A stretch of 64,000 nucleotides of DNA, taken from positions 44,301 through 108,300 of the forward strand of contig JAUSNO010000020.1 of NCBI GenBank assembly GCA_030645915.1, written 5' to 3'. This DNA comes from Undibacterium sp. (lineage in GTDB: Bacteria > Pseudomonadota > Gammaproteobacteria > Burkholderiales > Burkholderiaceae_D). The notes below the pieces were generated by a model. That model did no database searches, had not been told where the DNA came from, and was given only the letters and a program-made list of their open reading frames with translations. Position 1 is the stretch's first letter. Each line of letters begins with the position of its first letter. Positions 29,024 to 38,562 of this stretch are shown here, in pieces. Both the position numbers and the translations under genes were made by a program.

Positions 29024-29593
29024 ATGGCTACAGATAAAGAATTATCCAATTTCCTTGAAGGTGTGGAGCGCCGCGCATTCAAGCATGCGCTCTACACTGT
29101 GCGCAATGAAGAATCTGCCTTGGACATTGTCCAGGACTCGATGATAAAACTCTCTGAAAAATATGGTGACAAACCTCCAGCAGAATTGCCTTTATTATTT
29201 CAACGCATTCTCCAAAACACGATATTGGATTTTTTTCGCAGGGAGAAAGTACGCAATACCTGGGTAAGTTTATTCTCCAGCATCACTCCAAATAATCAAG
29301 AAGATGACAATTTTGATTTACTGGAAAGCTATACGGCAGAAGATGGGACAGAAGCTGCTGAATCAACAGCGGATAAGCATGAGCGAGAACAAGTACTCAA
29401 TCTTATCGACGCAGAAATACAAAAACTTCCGGCACGTCAACGAGAAGCCTTCCTCATGCGTTATTGGGAAGACATGGACGTGGCTGAGACAGCTACGGCA
29501 ATGGGCTGCTCGGAGGGAAGTGTAAAAACACACTGTTCTCGTGCTACACATGCATTGGCGGCATCACTCAAGGCGAAAGGAATACACTTATGA
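29024..29593 (+). CDS. RNA polymerase sigma factor, ECF-like
   Basis: A sigma factor of about 189 residues. Region 2 (about 20-85) reads ALDIVQDSMIKLSEKYGD and later NTILDFFRREKVRN. Region 4 (about 125-185) has LPARQREAFLMRYWEDMDVA and the helix-turn-helix GCSEGSVKTHCSRATHAL. The ORF track starts at 28922, but MATDKELSNFLEGVERRAFK is the conserved start in related Burkholderiales proteins. The stop overlaps the DUF3619 start (ATGA). The next two proteins are membrane-anchored or secreted, a common arrangement for an envelope-stress sigma with its regulators, but the trigger is unknown. Confidence 0.85.
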   Translation: MATDKELSNFLEGVERRAFKHALYTVRNEESALDIVQDSMIKLSEKYGDKPPAELPLLFQRILQNTILDFFRREKVRNTWVSLFSSITPNNQEDDNFDLLESYTAEDGTEAAESTADKHEREQVLNLIDAEIQKLPARQREAFLMRYWEDMDVAETATAMGCSEGSVKTHCSRATHALAASLKAKGIHL

Positions 29594-30006
29594 ACTATTC
29601 AAAAGAAACAAAAGATCTCGATTTCGCCTATAAAGTGCGACGTGCACTAAACGAGTCAGCTGAAAATTTACCAGAATCAACATTAGATCGCTTAAGTAAT
29701 GCACGGAAAATTGCCCTTGCTCGCAAAAAACAGGAAAATCCAAGCGCTGTATTTATATCAAAAGGTATCCTCGCCGGCAATTCAGGGCTGTCCTTTAAAG
29801 GACCAAACTCATGGTTTGGTAAGTTAGGTGTTATCTTGCCTATGCTTGTGTTAATGCTAGGCTTGTTTAGCATTTATGAGTATGAGCAACAGCAACGAAT
29901 CAATGATCTAGCAGAAATAGATGCAGCGGTTCTAGTTGACGAATTACCTCCAGATGCCTATCTGGATACCGGTTTTAGTGCTTATTTAGATAAAGCAGAG
30001 GAGTAG
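29590..30006 (+). CDS. DUF3619 membrane protein, putative anti-sigma factor
   Basis: A 138-residue protein with a soluble N-terminal half (FAYKVRRALNESAENLPEST, later ARKIALARKK), one membrane helix (about 80-97, LGVILPMLVLMLGLFSIY) and a short acidic outer part. The topology and translational coupling to the sigma gene by a 4-base overlap fit an anti-sigma factor, although no ZAS zinc motif is present. I assign the DUF3619 name from its position and form. The role is inference. Confidence 0.7.
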   Translation: MNYSKETKDLDFAYKVRRALNESAENLPESTLDRLSNARKIALARKKQENPSAVFISKGILAGNSGLSFKGPNSWFGKLGVILPMLVLMLGLFSIYEYEQQQRINDLAEIDAAVLVDELPPDAYLDTGFSAYLDKAEE

Positions 30007-30008
30007 GC

Positions 30009-30677
30009 GTGCATTTTTTTAGCATGACAACAAAGATTCAACAATTAGGTTTTATTCTCATTTTCGGAACAATTTTCGAGGTGACGTCAATTGCTTGTGC
30101 GGCTGACATTACGCCTAGTCTTCCGTCTGCGCACAAAATCACACCACCCCAAGTCACTACAGAAAATGCAAAACCCTTGTGGGCAGCCTTAACGCATCAA
30201 CAAAGATTGGCATTAGCGCCACTTGCTCCAGTCTGGGACAAAATGGACGAGATTCGCAAAAAAAAATGGCTAGAAATTGCGAATAAATATGCTGCAATGA
30301 AACCGGACGAACAATCTCGGGTTCAGGAGCGCATGCAAATTTGGATGAAACTCACGCCAGAACAGCGTATGCAAGCGAGGGAAAACTTTGCTCGCACAAC
30401 TCAAATTAAGCCAGAACGAAAGTCTGCCCAATGGCAAGAATATCAACAACTGAGCGATGATCAGAAAAAACATCTTGCCAATGTAGCAAACAAACAAAAA
30501 AGCATAACTAACTTACCACCAGAATCACAACGAAGCGTAAAACCCTTGGCTCCCATAAAAACTGGACCAAAATCTGCTCCACTGACTCCTCTGCCGCAAT
30601 TAACGCAACCAGGTCAGGCTAAGCCGACTCCTGTAGGTGCCTCAAACATCCCTGCGTCGCAAACAATGGCGAAGTAA
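30009..30677 (+). CDS. DUF3106 exported protein
   Basis: A 222-residue exported protein. After a signal peptide (about 15-35, ending ACAADI) the middle carries repeated LTPEQR/MARE-like turns: LTHQQRLALAPLAPVWDKMD, KKKWLEIANKYAAMKP, LTPEQRMQARENF and LSDDQKKHL. These helical repeats resemble those of CpxP/LTXXQ periplasmic sensors and define DUF3106. The tail is rich in proline and lysine. A GTG start follows GAGGAG closely; an ATG five codons later is possible. Being third in the sigma operon, it may report on envelope state. Confidence 0.75.
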   Translation: MHFFSMTTKIQQLGFILIFGTIFEVTSIACAADITPSLPSAHKITPPQVTTENAKPLWAALTHQQRLALAPLAPVWDKMDEIRKKKWLEIANKYAAMKPDEQSRVQERMQIWMKLTPEQRMQARENFARTTQIKPERKSAQWQEYQQLSDDQKKHLANVANKQKSITNLPPESQRSVKPLAPIKTGPKSAPLTPLPQLTQPGQAKPTPVGASNIPASQTMAK

Positions 30678-30697
30678 CTGTATCTCAAGAAAAATCA

Positions 30698-31201
30698 ATG
30701 CACTCAACAGCTACACCAACACTCAAACGTCGTTTGATTTGTATGATTTATGAGGCGTTACTTTTATTCGGCGTCATTTTTATTGCCGTTTTGCTGTTTG
30801 ACGTCTTAACGCAAAGTAAGCAAGCACCAAGCATGCGTCATTTACGTGAATTATGGATATTTTTGATCATTGGGCTCTACTTTGTCTTCTTTTGGATCAG
30901 AACCGGTCAGACACTGGCAATGAAAACTTGGAGGATTCGATTGGAAGATAAGGACAATCGTAAGCTCCCACTCATCAAAGCATTAGTACGATATTGTTTG
31001 GCATGGATGTGGTTCTTACCCGCATTAGCTATTGCGTCGCAACTAAAATTAAGTCCCTGGAACAGTTTAATTATTGTTGCCGTTGGTTTTTTACTGTGGG
31101 CATTTACGGCGATCCTTGACAAAGATAAACAATTCCTCCACGACAAATTGGCGAAGACTCGCTTGGTACATGTCGATGTAGAATCGCCTTCAAAAAAATA
31201 G
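30698..31201 (+). CDS. RDD family membrane protein
   Basis: A 167-residue membrane protein with the RDD pattern: a first helix near residue 13 starting RRLICMIYEALLLFGVIF, a second near residue 50 (LWIFLIIGLYFVFFW), then TGQTLAMKTWRIRL and two further helices. The family is of uncertain function, with some members implicated in ion transport. It closes the sigma operon, 20 bp after DUF3106, and the same gene order is familiar in other Burkholderiales. Confidence 0.8.
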   Translation: MHSTATPTLKRRLICMIYEALLLFGVIFIAVLLFDVLTQSKQAPSMRHLRELWIFLIIGLYFVFFWIRTGQTLAMKTWRIRLEDKDNRKLPLIKALVRYCLAWMWFLPALAIASQLKLSPWNSLIIVAVGFLLWAFTAILDKDKQFLHDKLAKTRLVHVDVESPSKK

Positions 31202-31407
31202 TAACGCGCAATTAAACACATTTTCGCAAGAAAATACTGTGCTTTTTTTGCAGTTGACGTGTTCAATGTTATTCTATGACAATGTTCTTACTGCATGAAA
31301 TAAATGCCCGCCTTCATTCATCTGCGCCCGCGTCCCTAATCGTCATCGTGTGATAAATGGAAGGTTTTCCTGCCGATGGGCAGTGACAGATCGATTAAGA
31401 GAATAAA

Positions 31408-32076
31408 ATGCAACACAAAGCTCCTCGTCGTACCCGAGAACGCATACTTGAACTATCACTTCGCCTATTCAATGAGTTCGGAGAACCGAATATCACGACA
31501 ACGGTCATCGCCGAAGAAATGAATATTTCACCAGGAAACCTTTATTACCATTTCCGAAACAAAGATGACATCGTCAACTCAATTTTCGTTGAGTTTGAAA
31601 ATGAAATCAATAAAAAACTTGCATTCCCAGAGGGACGCAAGGCAAATATTCAAGATATATGGACGTATCTGCACCTCACATTTGAGCTGGTGTGGCGTTA
31701 TCGATTTTTTTATCGCGACCTGAATGATTTACTTTCTCGCAATCGAAAACTGGAACTCAATTTCAAACAAATTCTGACCCATAAAATCAAAGTCGCTACT
31801 GAATTATGTCTCGGCTTAAGAATTGATGGAGAGTTTGAAGGAACCGATATGGACATTGATGCACTTGCAACCAATATGGTTGTTGTTGCAACTTATTGGT
31901 TATCCTATGAATATGTACGAAACCCAAGAAAATATACTGAACTACAAACCATGTCGGAATCTTTAGCGCGAGGCTGCTATCAGGTTATCGTTCTCATCAG
32001 CCCATATTTGCGTGGTGATACCAAAATTGTATTTGAAAGACTATCGCAAGATTACTTAAGCAAGATGAAGGTCTGA
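31408..32076 (+). CDS. TetR/AcrR family regulator
   Basis: A 222-residue regulator. The DNA-binding part (about 8-55) reads RERILELSLRLFNEFGEPNI and then TTTVIAEEMNISPGNLYYHF, the classic TetR helix-turn-helix. The C-terminal 160 residues, which set the ligand, have no feature I can assign. The downstream LOG gene starts 14 bp after the stop, so the regulator may be co-transcribed with it. An operator was not identified. Confidence 0.85.
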   Translation: MQHKAPRRTRERILELSLRLFNEFGEPNITTTVIAEEMNISPGNLYYHFRNKDDIVNSIFVEFENEINKKLAFPEGRKANIQDIWTYLHLTFELVWRYRFFYRDLNDLLSRNRKLELNFKQILTHKIKVATELCLGLRIDGEFEGTDMDIDALATNMVVVATYWLSYEYVRNPRKYTELQTMSESLARGCYQVIVLISPYLRGDTKIVFERLSQDYLSKMKV

Positions 32077-32090
32077 ACGGACAATTATTG

Positions 32091-32672
32091 ATGAAATCCA
32101 TTTGCGTATATTGCGGTTCATCCAAAGGTTCATCTGAAGTCTACGGGATAGCTGCCCGCCAATTGGCTGCAAGCATGCTCAAGTACCAATTATCGCTGGT
32201 GTATGGCGGTGGAAACGTCGGTTTAATGGGAATCATTGCAGATGAGGTCATGCATCTTGGGGGGCATGTCACTGGGGTAATACCGCAGGCCCTTATGGAT
32301 AAAGAAGTGGGTCACGTGAATCTCAGTGAACTGCATATCGTTCGAAATATGCATGAACGCAAGGCCTTGATGGCTGAATTATCTGATGGCTTTATCGCGA
32401 TGCCCGGCGGCATAGGCACATTAGAAGAGCTGTTTGAGATGTTCACCTGGTTGCAATTGGGGTTTCATGAAAAACCGCTAGGTCTTCTCAATGTAAATGG
32501 GTTTTACGATAGCTTGATTTTATTTTTAAAACAGACTGTCCAGAAACATTTTTTGAAACAGGAACATCTCAATCTTCTAATTATAGAATCTGACCCCGAC
32601 CGACTCCTGCAGAGGCTCAACGAATTTACACCTCCGCATTTGAACAAATGGCTTAACAAAGACGATATTTAA
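32091..32672 (+). CDS. LOG family protein (nucleoside 5'-monophosphate phosphoribohydrolase-like)
   Basis: A 193-residue Rossmann-fold protein. MKSICVYCGSSKGSSEVYG opens it and the LOG signature PGGIGTLEELFEMFTW is near residue 106. An arginine upstream in NMHERKALM completes the active site. Plant LOG enzymes free cytokinin bases by cutting their ribose phosphate; bacterial members cut AMP and other nucleotides, and the natural substrate is often unknown. The start at ATG 32091 is preferred over the TTG one codon earlier. Confidence 0.85.
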   Translation: MKSICVYCGSSKGSSEVYGIAARQLAASMLKYQLSLVYGGGNVGLMGIIADEVMHLGGHVTGVIPQALMDKEVGHVNLSELHIVRNMHERKALMAELSDGFIAMPGGIGTLEELFEMFTWLQLGFHEKPLGLLNVNGFYDSLILFLKQTVQKHFLKQEHLNLLIIESDPDRLLQRLNEFTPPHLNKWLNKDDI

Positions 32673-32907
32673 AACGCCAAACACTACTCTCCTACATCGT
32701 CAGTTCAGGATTTTCAAGAAGAATCGCCTCCCCCCTAATCAACTGATATGACAAGTAAGCGGTGAGTAGCCAATGTACAAATCGAGCTAGATATTGCCAG
32801 AGGCATCAGATGGCATTATGCGTAATTTTCACCAACAAGGTAGGGCTTCTTAGCAATTAAGAGGTAAAATACGGCTTCGATCGCACTCTAAACGGCAATA
32901 CAAAACC

Positions 32908-33117
32908 ATGAAATTTTCCAAGCAATTTCAGCTTTATGAATCCGAAGCTACGCAATTCATCAAAAGTCTCAAGGAAGCCAATCCCAAACTTGAACAAGGT
33001 CAACGTGAAGGACGTGCACTGCTTTGGGACAAGACACCGATAGACCTTGAAACGTTAAGGAGTGTCGATGAGTCCCGCATCAACCAACAAGCCTATGTGT
33101 ATCAAAACAAAAACTAG
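32908..33117 (+). CDS. DUF3460 family small protein
   Basis: A 69-residue protein (MKFSKQFQLYESEATQFIKS), all helical and polar, with the KTPIDLETLRSV turn typical of DUF3460. Function is unknown. It precedes scpA by 22 bp and then panC, an order often seen in Burkholderiales, which supports it as a real gene despite its size. The 235-bp space before it shows nothing recognisable. Confidence 0.8.
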   Translation: MKFSKQFQLYESEATQFIKSLKEANPKLEQGQREGRALLWDKTPIDLETLRSVDESRINQQAYVYQNKN

Positions 33118-33139
33118 TTTTACCTAGATTCCCTACGCA

Positions 33140-34874
<1,735 letters not shown>

Positions 34875-34875
<1 letters not shown>

Positions 34876-35768
34876 TGTGGCAAACGCTTCTTCATACGCT
34901 ATTTTTTGGCTCTGCCTTTGCCTTATTTAATCCATTTGCCAACGCAACAGTAACAACATTAGATGATGCGCAGCGTAGAATCACTCTTAACAAACCAGCT
35001 CAACGGATCATCAGTCTGGCCCCCCACGCAACTGAACTACTGTTTGCGGCAGGCGCTGGCCCGCTGATTGTCGGGGTCAGCGAATACAGTGATTATCCAG
35101 AACAAGCAAAAAAAATAGCCTCCATCGGAAATATCTTTGCATTGGATCTGGAGCGCGTCATTGCACTCAAGCCCGATCTGGTCGTCGTCTGGGGAACCGG
35201 GAATGCCAAACTACTTAGCAATAAATTACGCGACAATCATATTACTGTCTTTGAGAGCGAACCTCACAATTTTGAGACGATAGCCACTTCAATGGAGCGT
35301 TTGGCGATACTCACAGGAACAGAGCCTATTGGCAAAGTCGCGGCGACAAAATTTCGCAACCGGCTAGAATCATTACGCCAGACCTACAAGCTAACAGAAG
35401 GTCAAAAATATGTGCGCGTGTTTTACCAAGTCTGGCGAAAACCGCTGATGACACTCAATGATCAGCATTTAGTGTCATCAGCTATTCGCTTATGCGGTGG
35501 ACAAAACATTTTTGCCGGCATGAAAGAAATCAGTCCGACCATCAGCGTTGAAGCGGTGCTCTCATCCAACCCTCACGCTATTATCGCCAGCTCTGGCGAA
35601 AAACAAGACGTGCTGGCTGACTGGTTGCAATTTCCGGGACTACTGGCAGTAAATAAGGCTAACTTATTTACCATTAACGGTGACTGGATGAATCGATCAG
35701 GCCCGCGCATACTCGATGGCACAGAAGTATTATGCAAGAATCTCACCAAAGTCAGAACCACACTTTAA
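34875..35768 (+). CDS. BtuF-like periplasmic corrinoid/metal-chelate binding protein
   Basis: A 297-residue substrate-binding protein of the helical-backbone type used for cobalamin and siderophores. A signal peptide (about 1-24, ending FANA) precedes TLDDAQRRITLNKPAQRIIS and LAPHATELLFAAGAGPLIVG. GVSEYSDYPEQAKKI is typical of BtuF. It has no cysteine for lipidation, so it should be soluble in the periplasm. It overlaps panC and no transporter genes follow, so it probably serves a permease encoded elsewhere, perhaps the btuCD pair near 57 kb. It is one of three such genes here. Confidence 0.82.
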
Positions 35769-35793
35769 AGAGCGAATGGACTCGTCGCATCAT

Positions 35794-36612
35794 TCAATTC
35801 CAATCGCGCGGATCAACCTGATAATACGCTCTTAGCTGATCAAATAAATGAGGATGATATCGCGCCAATTGCGTTGTTTTTTCAAAGAAAGTTTCAGTCG
35901 CCACCGCAAAAAATTCTGCTGGGTTGGTCGCGCCATAATAATCCAGTACGCTTTCGGTTTGCGTTTCTGCAGAATGCTGAAGCATCGCAAATTCACGGGA
36001 CATTGTCTCGGACCAACTGCGATAGCGGGCCTTGTTGTTCAATAGCGGCGCGCCATTGGTACGACCCGATTCACTATCTAACTGATGCGCAAATTCGTGT
36101 AATACAACGTCATGTCCGTCGGGCAAATTGCCATTGTTTTTCTGCACGTGATCCCACGCCAAAATTACCCGTCCATCACTCCATGACTCACCAGATAACG
36201 TTTGATTACCATGGGTCACTATCCCGCCCACGCCAGTTTCGATGCGAGGCGCAATAAATGCGGATGGATAAACCAGGATCATTTTTAAGTCAGGATAGAC
36301 GCGAGTCGATCGGTTTAACAGCAACATGCTGGCTTTGCCGGCAATCGTCAACCTCACCTCATCCGTGATTTCAAATCCATCGCACCCGAGAAATTTTTTC
36401 TCATACAAGAATTGTTTGATCAAACGTTTCAATTGCAACTGCAAATCTGTCGGCATTCTTGAATAAACAGGAATATTTTTTCGCAATATTTTAGAAAAAT
36501 GCGCAGGAAATGGTCGCGCAATGGCACGTTGCAAAAGAAATTTTGGTAATGCAAATGCTACCAAAAGACCAAAGAGAGTCACAGTAAAAATACCAAATAA
36601 GGTCATCATCAA
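35794..36612 (-). CDS. mtfA: Zinc-dependent peptidase MtfA (M90)
   Basis: A 272-residue protein with an N-terminal membrane helix (about 1-22) and the M90 peptidase core. The zinc motif is HEFAHQLD (about residue 165), followed by the glutamate in the region NPAEFFAVATETFFEK that completes the metal site. MtfA in E. coli binds the glucose PTS repressor Mlc and has peptidase activity. The visible motifs suggest it is active. It converges on the BtuF-like gene and stands alone. Confidence 0.88.
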   Translation of the reverse strand: MMMTLFGIFTVTLFGLLVAFALPKFLLQRAIARPFPAHFSKILRKNIPVYSRMPTDLQLQLKRLIKQFLYEKKFLGCDGFEITDEVRLTIAGKASMLLLNRSTRVYPDLKMILVYPSAFIAPRIETGVGGIVTHGNQTLSGESWSDGRVILAWDHVQKNNGNLPDGHDVVLHEFAHQLDSESGRTNGAPLLNNKARYRSWSETMSREFAMLQHSAETQTESVLDYYGATNPAEFFAVATETFFEKTTQLARYHPHLFDQLRAYYQVDPRDWN

Positions 36613-36827
36613 ATATACCTGCTATCAGTTGCCAAATACATACATTCTTTCTCAAATTGTTACTTAACTTTTTTATATGGATCTAAGTTTTATCCTGAGA
36701 AGGAGATGGGTCGATTTTTTTGAAAATCAATAGAGGTGAAAAAACCGGGTGCAAAAAAACAAGCACGATTAATGCAGATACAATAACCGCCATTCTTCTC
36801 TGTTCCCACCTTTTTTGATTGTCTCTA

Positions 36828-37712
36828 ATGCGCAAAGGCATACTCTACGCGACTGCATGCTATACCGCATGGGGATTATTTCCGCTGTATTTCAAAGCAT
36901 TAAGTGAAATACCTCCTATGGAAATTTTATTCCACCGGATGTTATGGGCGTTGATATTTTTAGTCATGGTTCTCGCATGGCGCAAGCAATGGTCATGGAT
37001 ACCGCTCCTATTCAAACAACCAAAACTGATTGCCGGTTTTGCAACCAGCGCTGTACTGCTGTCTGCCAACTGGTTTATCTATATCTGGGCAATCAATAAC
37101 GACCGGGTGGTTGATGCCAGCCTAGGCTACTTCATGACCCCCCTGGTGAATGTATTGCTCGGCTACGCGCTTTTGCATGAACGCATGCGTCGCATTCAAT
37201 GGTGGGCTGTAGGAATAGCCGCTAGCGGTGTTTTATGGCTGACGTTTCAAACTGGCCACCCGCCGTGGATAGGCTTGTCGCTGGCCTTTTCTTTCGGCAT
37301 ATATGGCCTATTGAGAAAAACAGCTGCGTTGGGCGCATTGGAAGGCCTATCGCTTGAGACCTTTTTACTATTCCCGTTTGCCCTGGCCTACTTATCCATA
37401 TTGACGATCAACGGGCAAAGCGCGTTTCTTCATAACAGCGGACCAACCCAGCTGCTACTCCTTGCAGCTGGCCCCATCACGGCTATCCCTCTCTTGCTAT
37501 TCGCTGCCGGTGCTCGCCGCATTCCTATGGCCACCTTGGGCTTACTCCAATACATCTCGCCCTCGATACAACTTTTGCTTGGCGTATGGCTGTATCACGA
37601 GCCATTCAGCATTGAAAGATTAATAGGATTTGCCGCTATTTGGCTTGGATTGATCGTGTATTCAGCCGAAGGACTGCGTTACACGTTCATGAGAGAGAAA
37701 AAACAAAATTAA
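36828..37712 (+). CDS. rarD: EamA transporter RarD
   Basis: A 294-residue, ten-helix transporter of the drug/metabolite superfamily. RKGILYATACYTAWGLFPLY and the following EIPPMEILFHRMLWALIFL match RarD, and the second half repeats the EamA unit (PLLLFAAGARRIPMATLGLL). RarD was first linked to chloramphenicol resistance, but its physiological substrate is not established. The ORF track starts at TTG (36819); the ATG at 36828 gives the usual RarD beginning. Confidence 0.88.
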   Translation: MRKGILYATACYTAWGLFPLYFKALSEIPPMEILFHRMLWALIFLVMVLAWRKQWSWIPLLFKQPKLIAGFATSAVLLSANWFIYIWAINNDRVVDASLGYFMTPLVNVLLGYALLHERMRRIQWWAVGIAASGVLWLTFQTGHPPWIGLSLAFSFGIYGLLRKTAALGALEGLSLETFLLFPFALAYLSILTINGQSAFLHNSGPTQLLLLAAGPITAIPLLLFAAGARRIPMATLGLLQYISPSIQLLLGVWLYHEPFSIERLIGFAAIWLGLIVYSAEGLRYTFMREKKQN

Positions 37713-37752
37713 ATACCAGATATGACTTATTCAAGACAAGAGAATCGCTGTC

Positions 37753-38187
37753 CTACTCCATGCTTTTAATCCATTGCTCGGCGTCTTCCAAGGACTGAAA
37801 TATCTTGAAGGGCCAATCTACCGCAGCATAATTCTGAGCGGCTATCGGCCCGGTGAATGCCGCACCCTCAAGATTTTCAGGGATAACGTAAGCCGTGGCC
37901 TTATGAGCGAGTCCTGCCCCTTTTAACATCACCAGCAACTGTCCATGCGCCGCCATCACTTCGGGTGATGCCAAAACACTTTCAGTAAAAGTAACGATTT
38001 CAAAAAATGGCCCTTGCGACGCCACATTACTCAGAAACTCTCCTTCAAGCGTTGCCAAGGCTGTGGTTAGTTCGATATTGAATGGCCCGCAAGCATTAAC
38101 GCAAATAGTCTGCCCGTTCAAATGCATTTCTACACGTCCATGCAGCCTGAATTGATCTTGTTGATAATGGTCAGTGGTATTTTTCAT
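37753..38187 (-). CDS. Hypothetical protein, 144 aa
   Basis: Not recognised. It is a soluble protein without a signal peptide. The pattern of alternating strands and helices (RLHGRVEMHLNGQTICVNAC; FFEIVTFTESVLASPEVM; FKIFQSLEDAEQWIKSME at the end) resembles the STAS/SpoIIAA-like fold, which would suggest a small regulatory or lipid-binding role, but this is only an impression. It stands alone between rarD and the TPP riboswitch. Confidence 0.55.
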   Translation of the reverse strand: MKNTTDHYQQDQFRLHGRVEMHLNGQTICVNACGPFNIELTTALATLEGEFLSNVASQGPFFEIVTFTESVLASPEVMAAHGQLLVMLKGAGLAHKATAYVIPENLEGAAFTGPIAAQNYAAVDWPFKIFQSLEDAEQWIKSME

Positions 38188-38374
38188 TGGTTAATGTTTT
38201 ATTATCTAGTCTCATTTTTCATTGAATCGTGATGTATTCACATCAAAAATTCTGTCTCTCGTCAACTATACAACGCGGTCAGAGCAATGCGTTTATTTTA
38301 TACATCAACGTTGGCATCCTGCACATCGATCATCGTGAGTTTAAATCAAAGGTCTCGTTTCATGCTAGAGTAAC

Positions 38375-38483
38375 GGCTCGCTAGGGGTCCTGAAATAAAG
38401 AAAACACACGCTTTGCTGATGTTCTTTATCTTGGGTGAGAGAGTCCCTTCTACCTGATCTGGATAATGCCAGCGAAGGGAAGC
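38375..38483 (+). promoter_or_regulatory. TPP (THI-box) riboswitch
   Basis: The highly conserved 3' half reads ACCTGATCTGGATAATGCCAGCGAAGGGAA, quoted here only as ACCTGATCTGGATAATGCC and AGCGAAGGGAA. The 5' half GCTAGGGGTCC and the GGTGAGAG equivalent of CTGAGA are present. P1 pairs TCGCT with AGCGA. An extended P3 arm is visible as ATAAAGAA/TTCTTTAT. This aptamer binds thiamine diphosphate and normally switches off expression. It lies 77 bp before a TonB-dependent receptor. The bases 38188-38374 before it hold the promoter; nothing else is recognised there. Confidence 0.93.
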
Positions 38484-38501
38484 GCAAAGACTTTTCTTCC
38501 T

Positions 38502-38562
38502 TTGTTTGCTCCCGCGCTGCGCAGTGTCCCAACACAGCAAATCGCAAAAAGAGCAAACAATG
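38502..38562 (+). promoter_or_regulatory. Start-codon-sequestering hairpin (expression platform)
   Basis: TTGTTTGCTC (38502-38511) is the exact reverse complement of GAGCAAACAA (38551-38560), which contains part of the ribosome site AAAGAG and the first base of the ATG. If the stem forms, ribosome entry is blocked. No T-run follows, so control at translation is more likely than termination. How the aptamer state decides this fold is not worked out. Confidence 0.65.
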
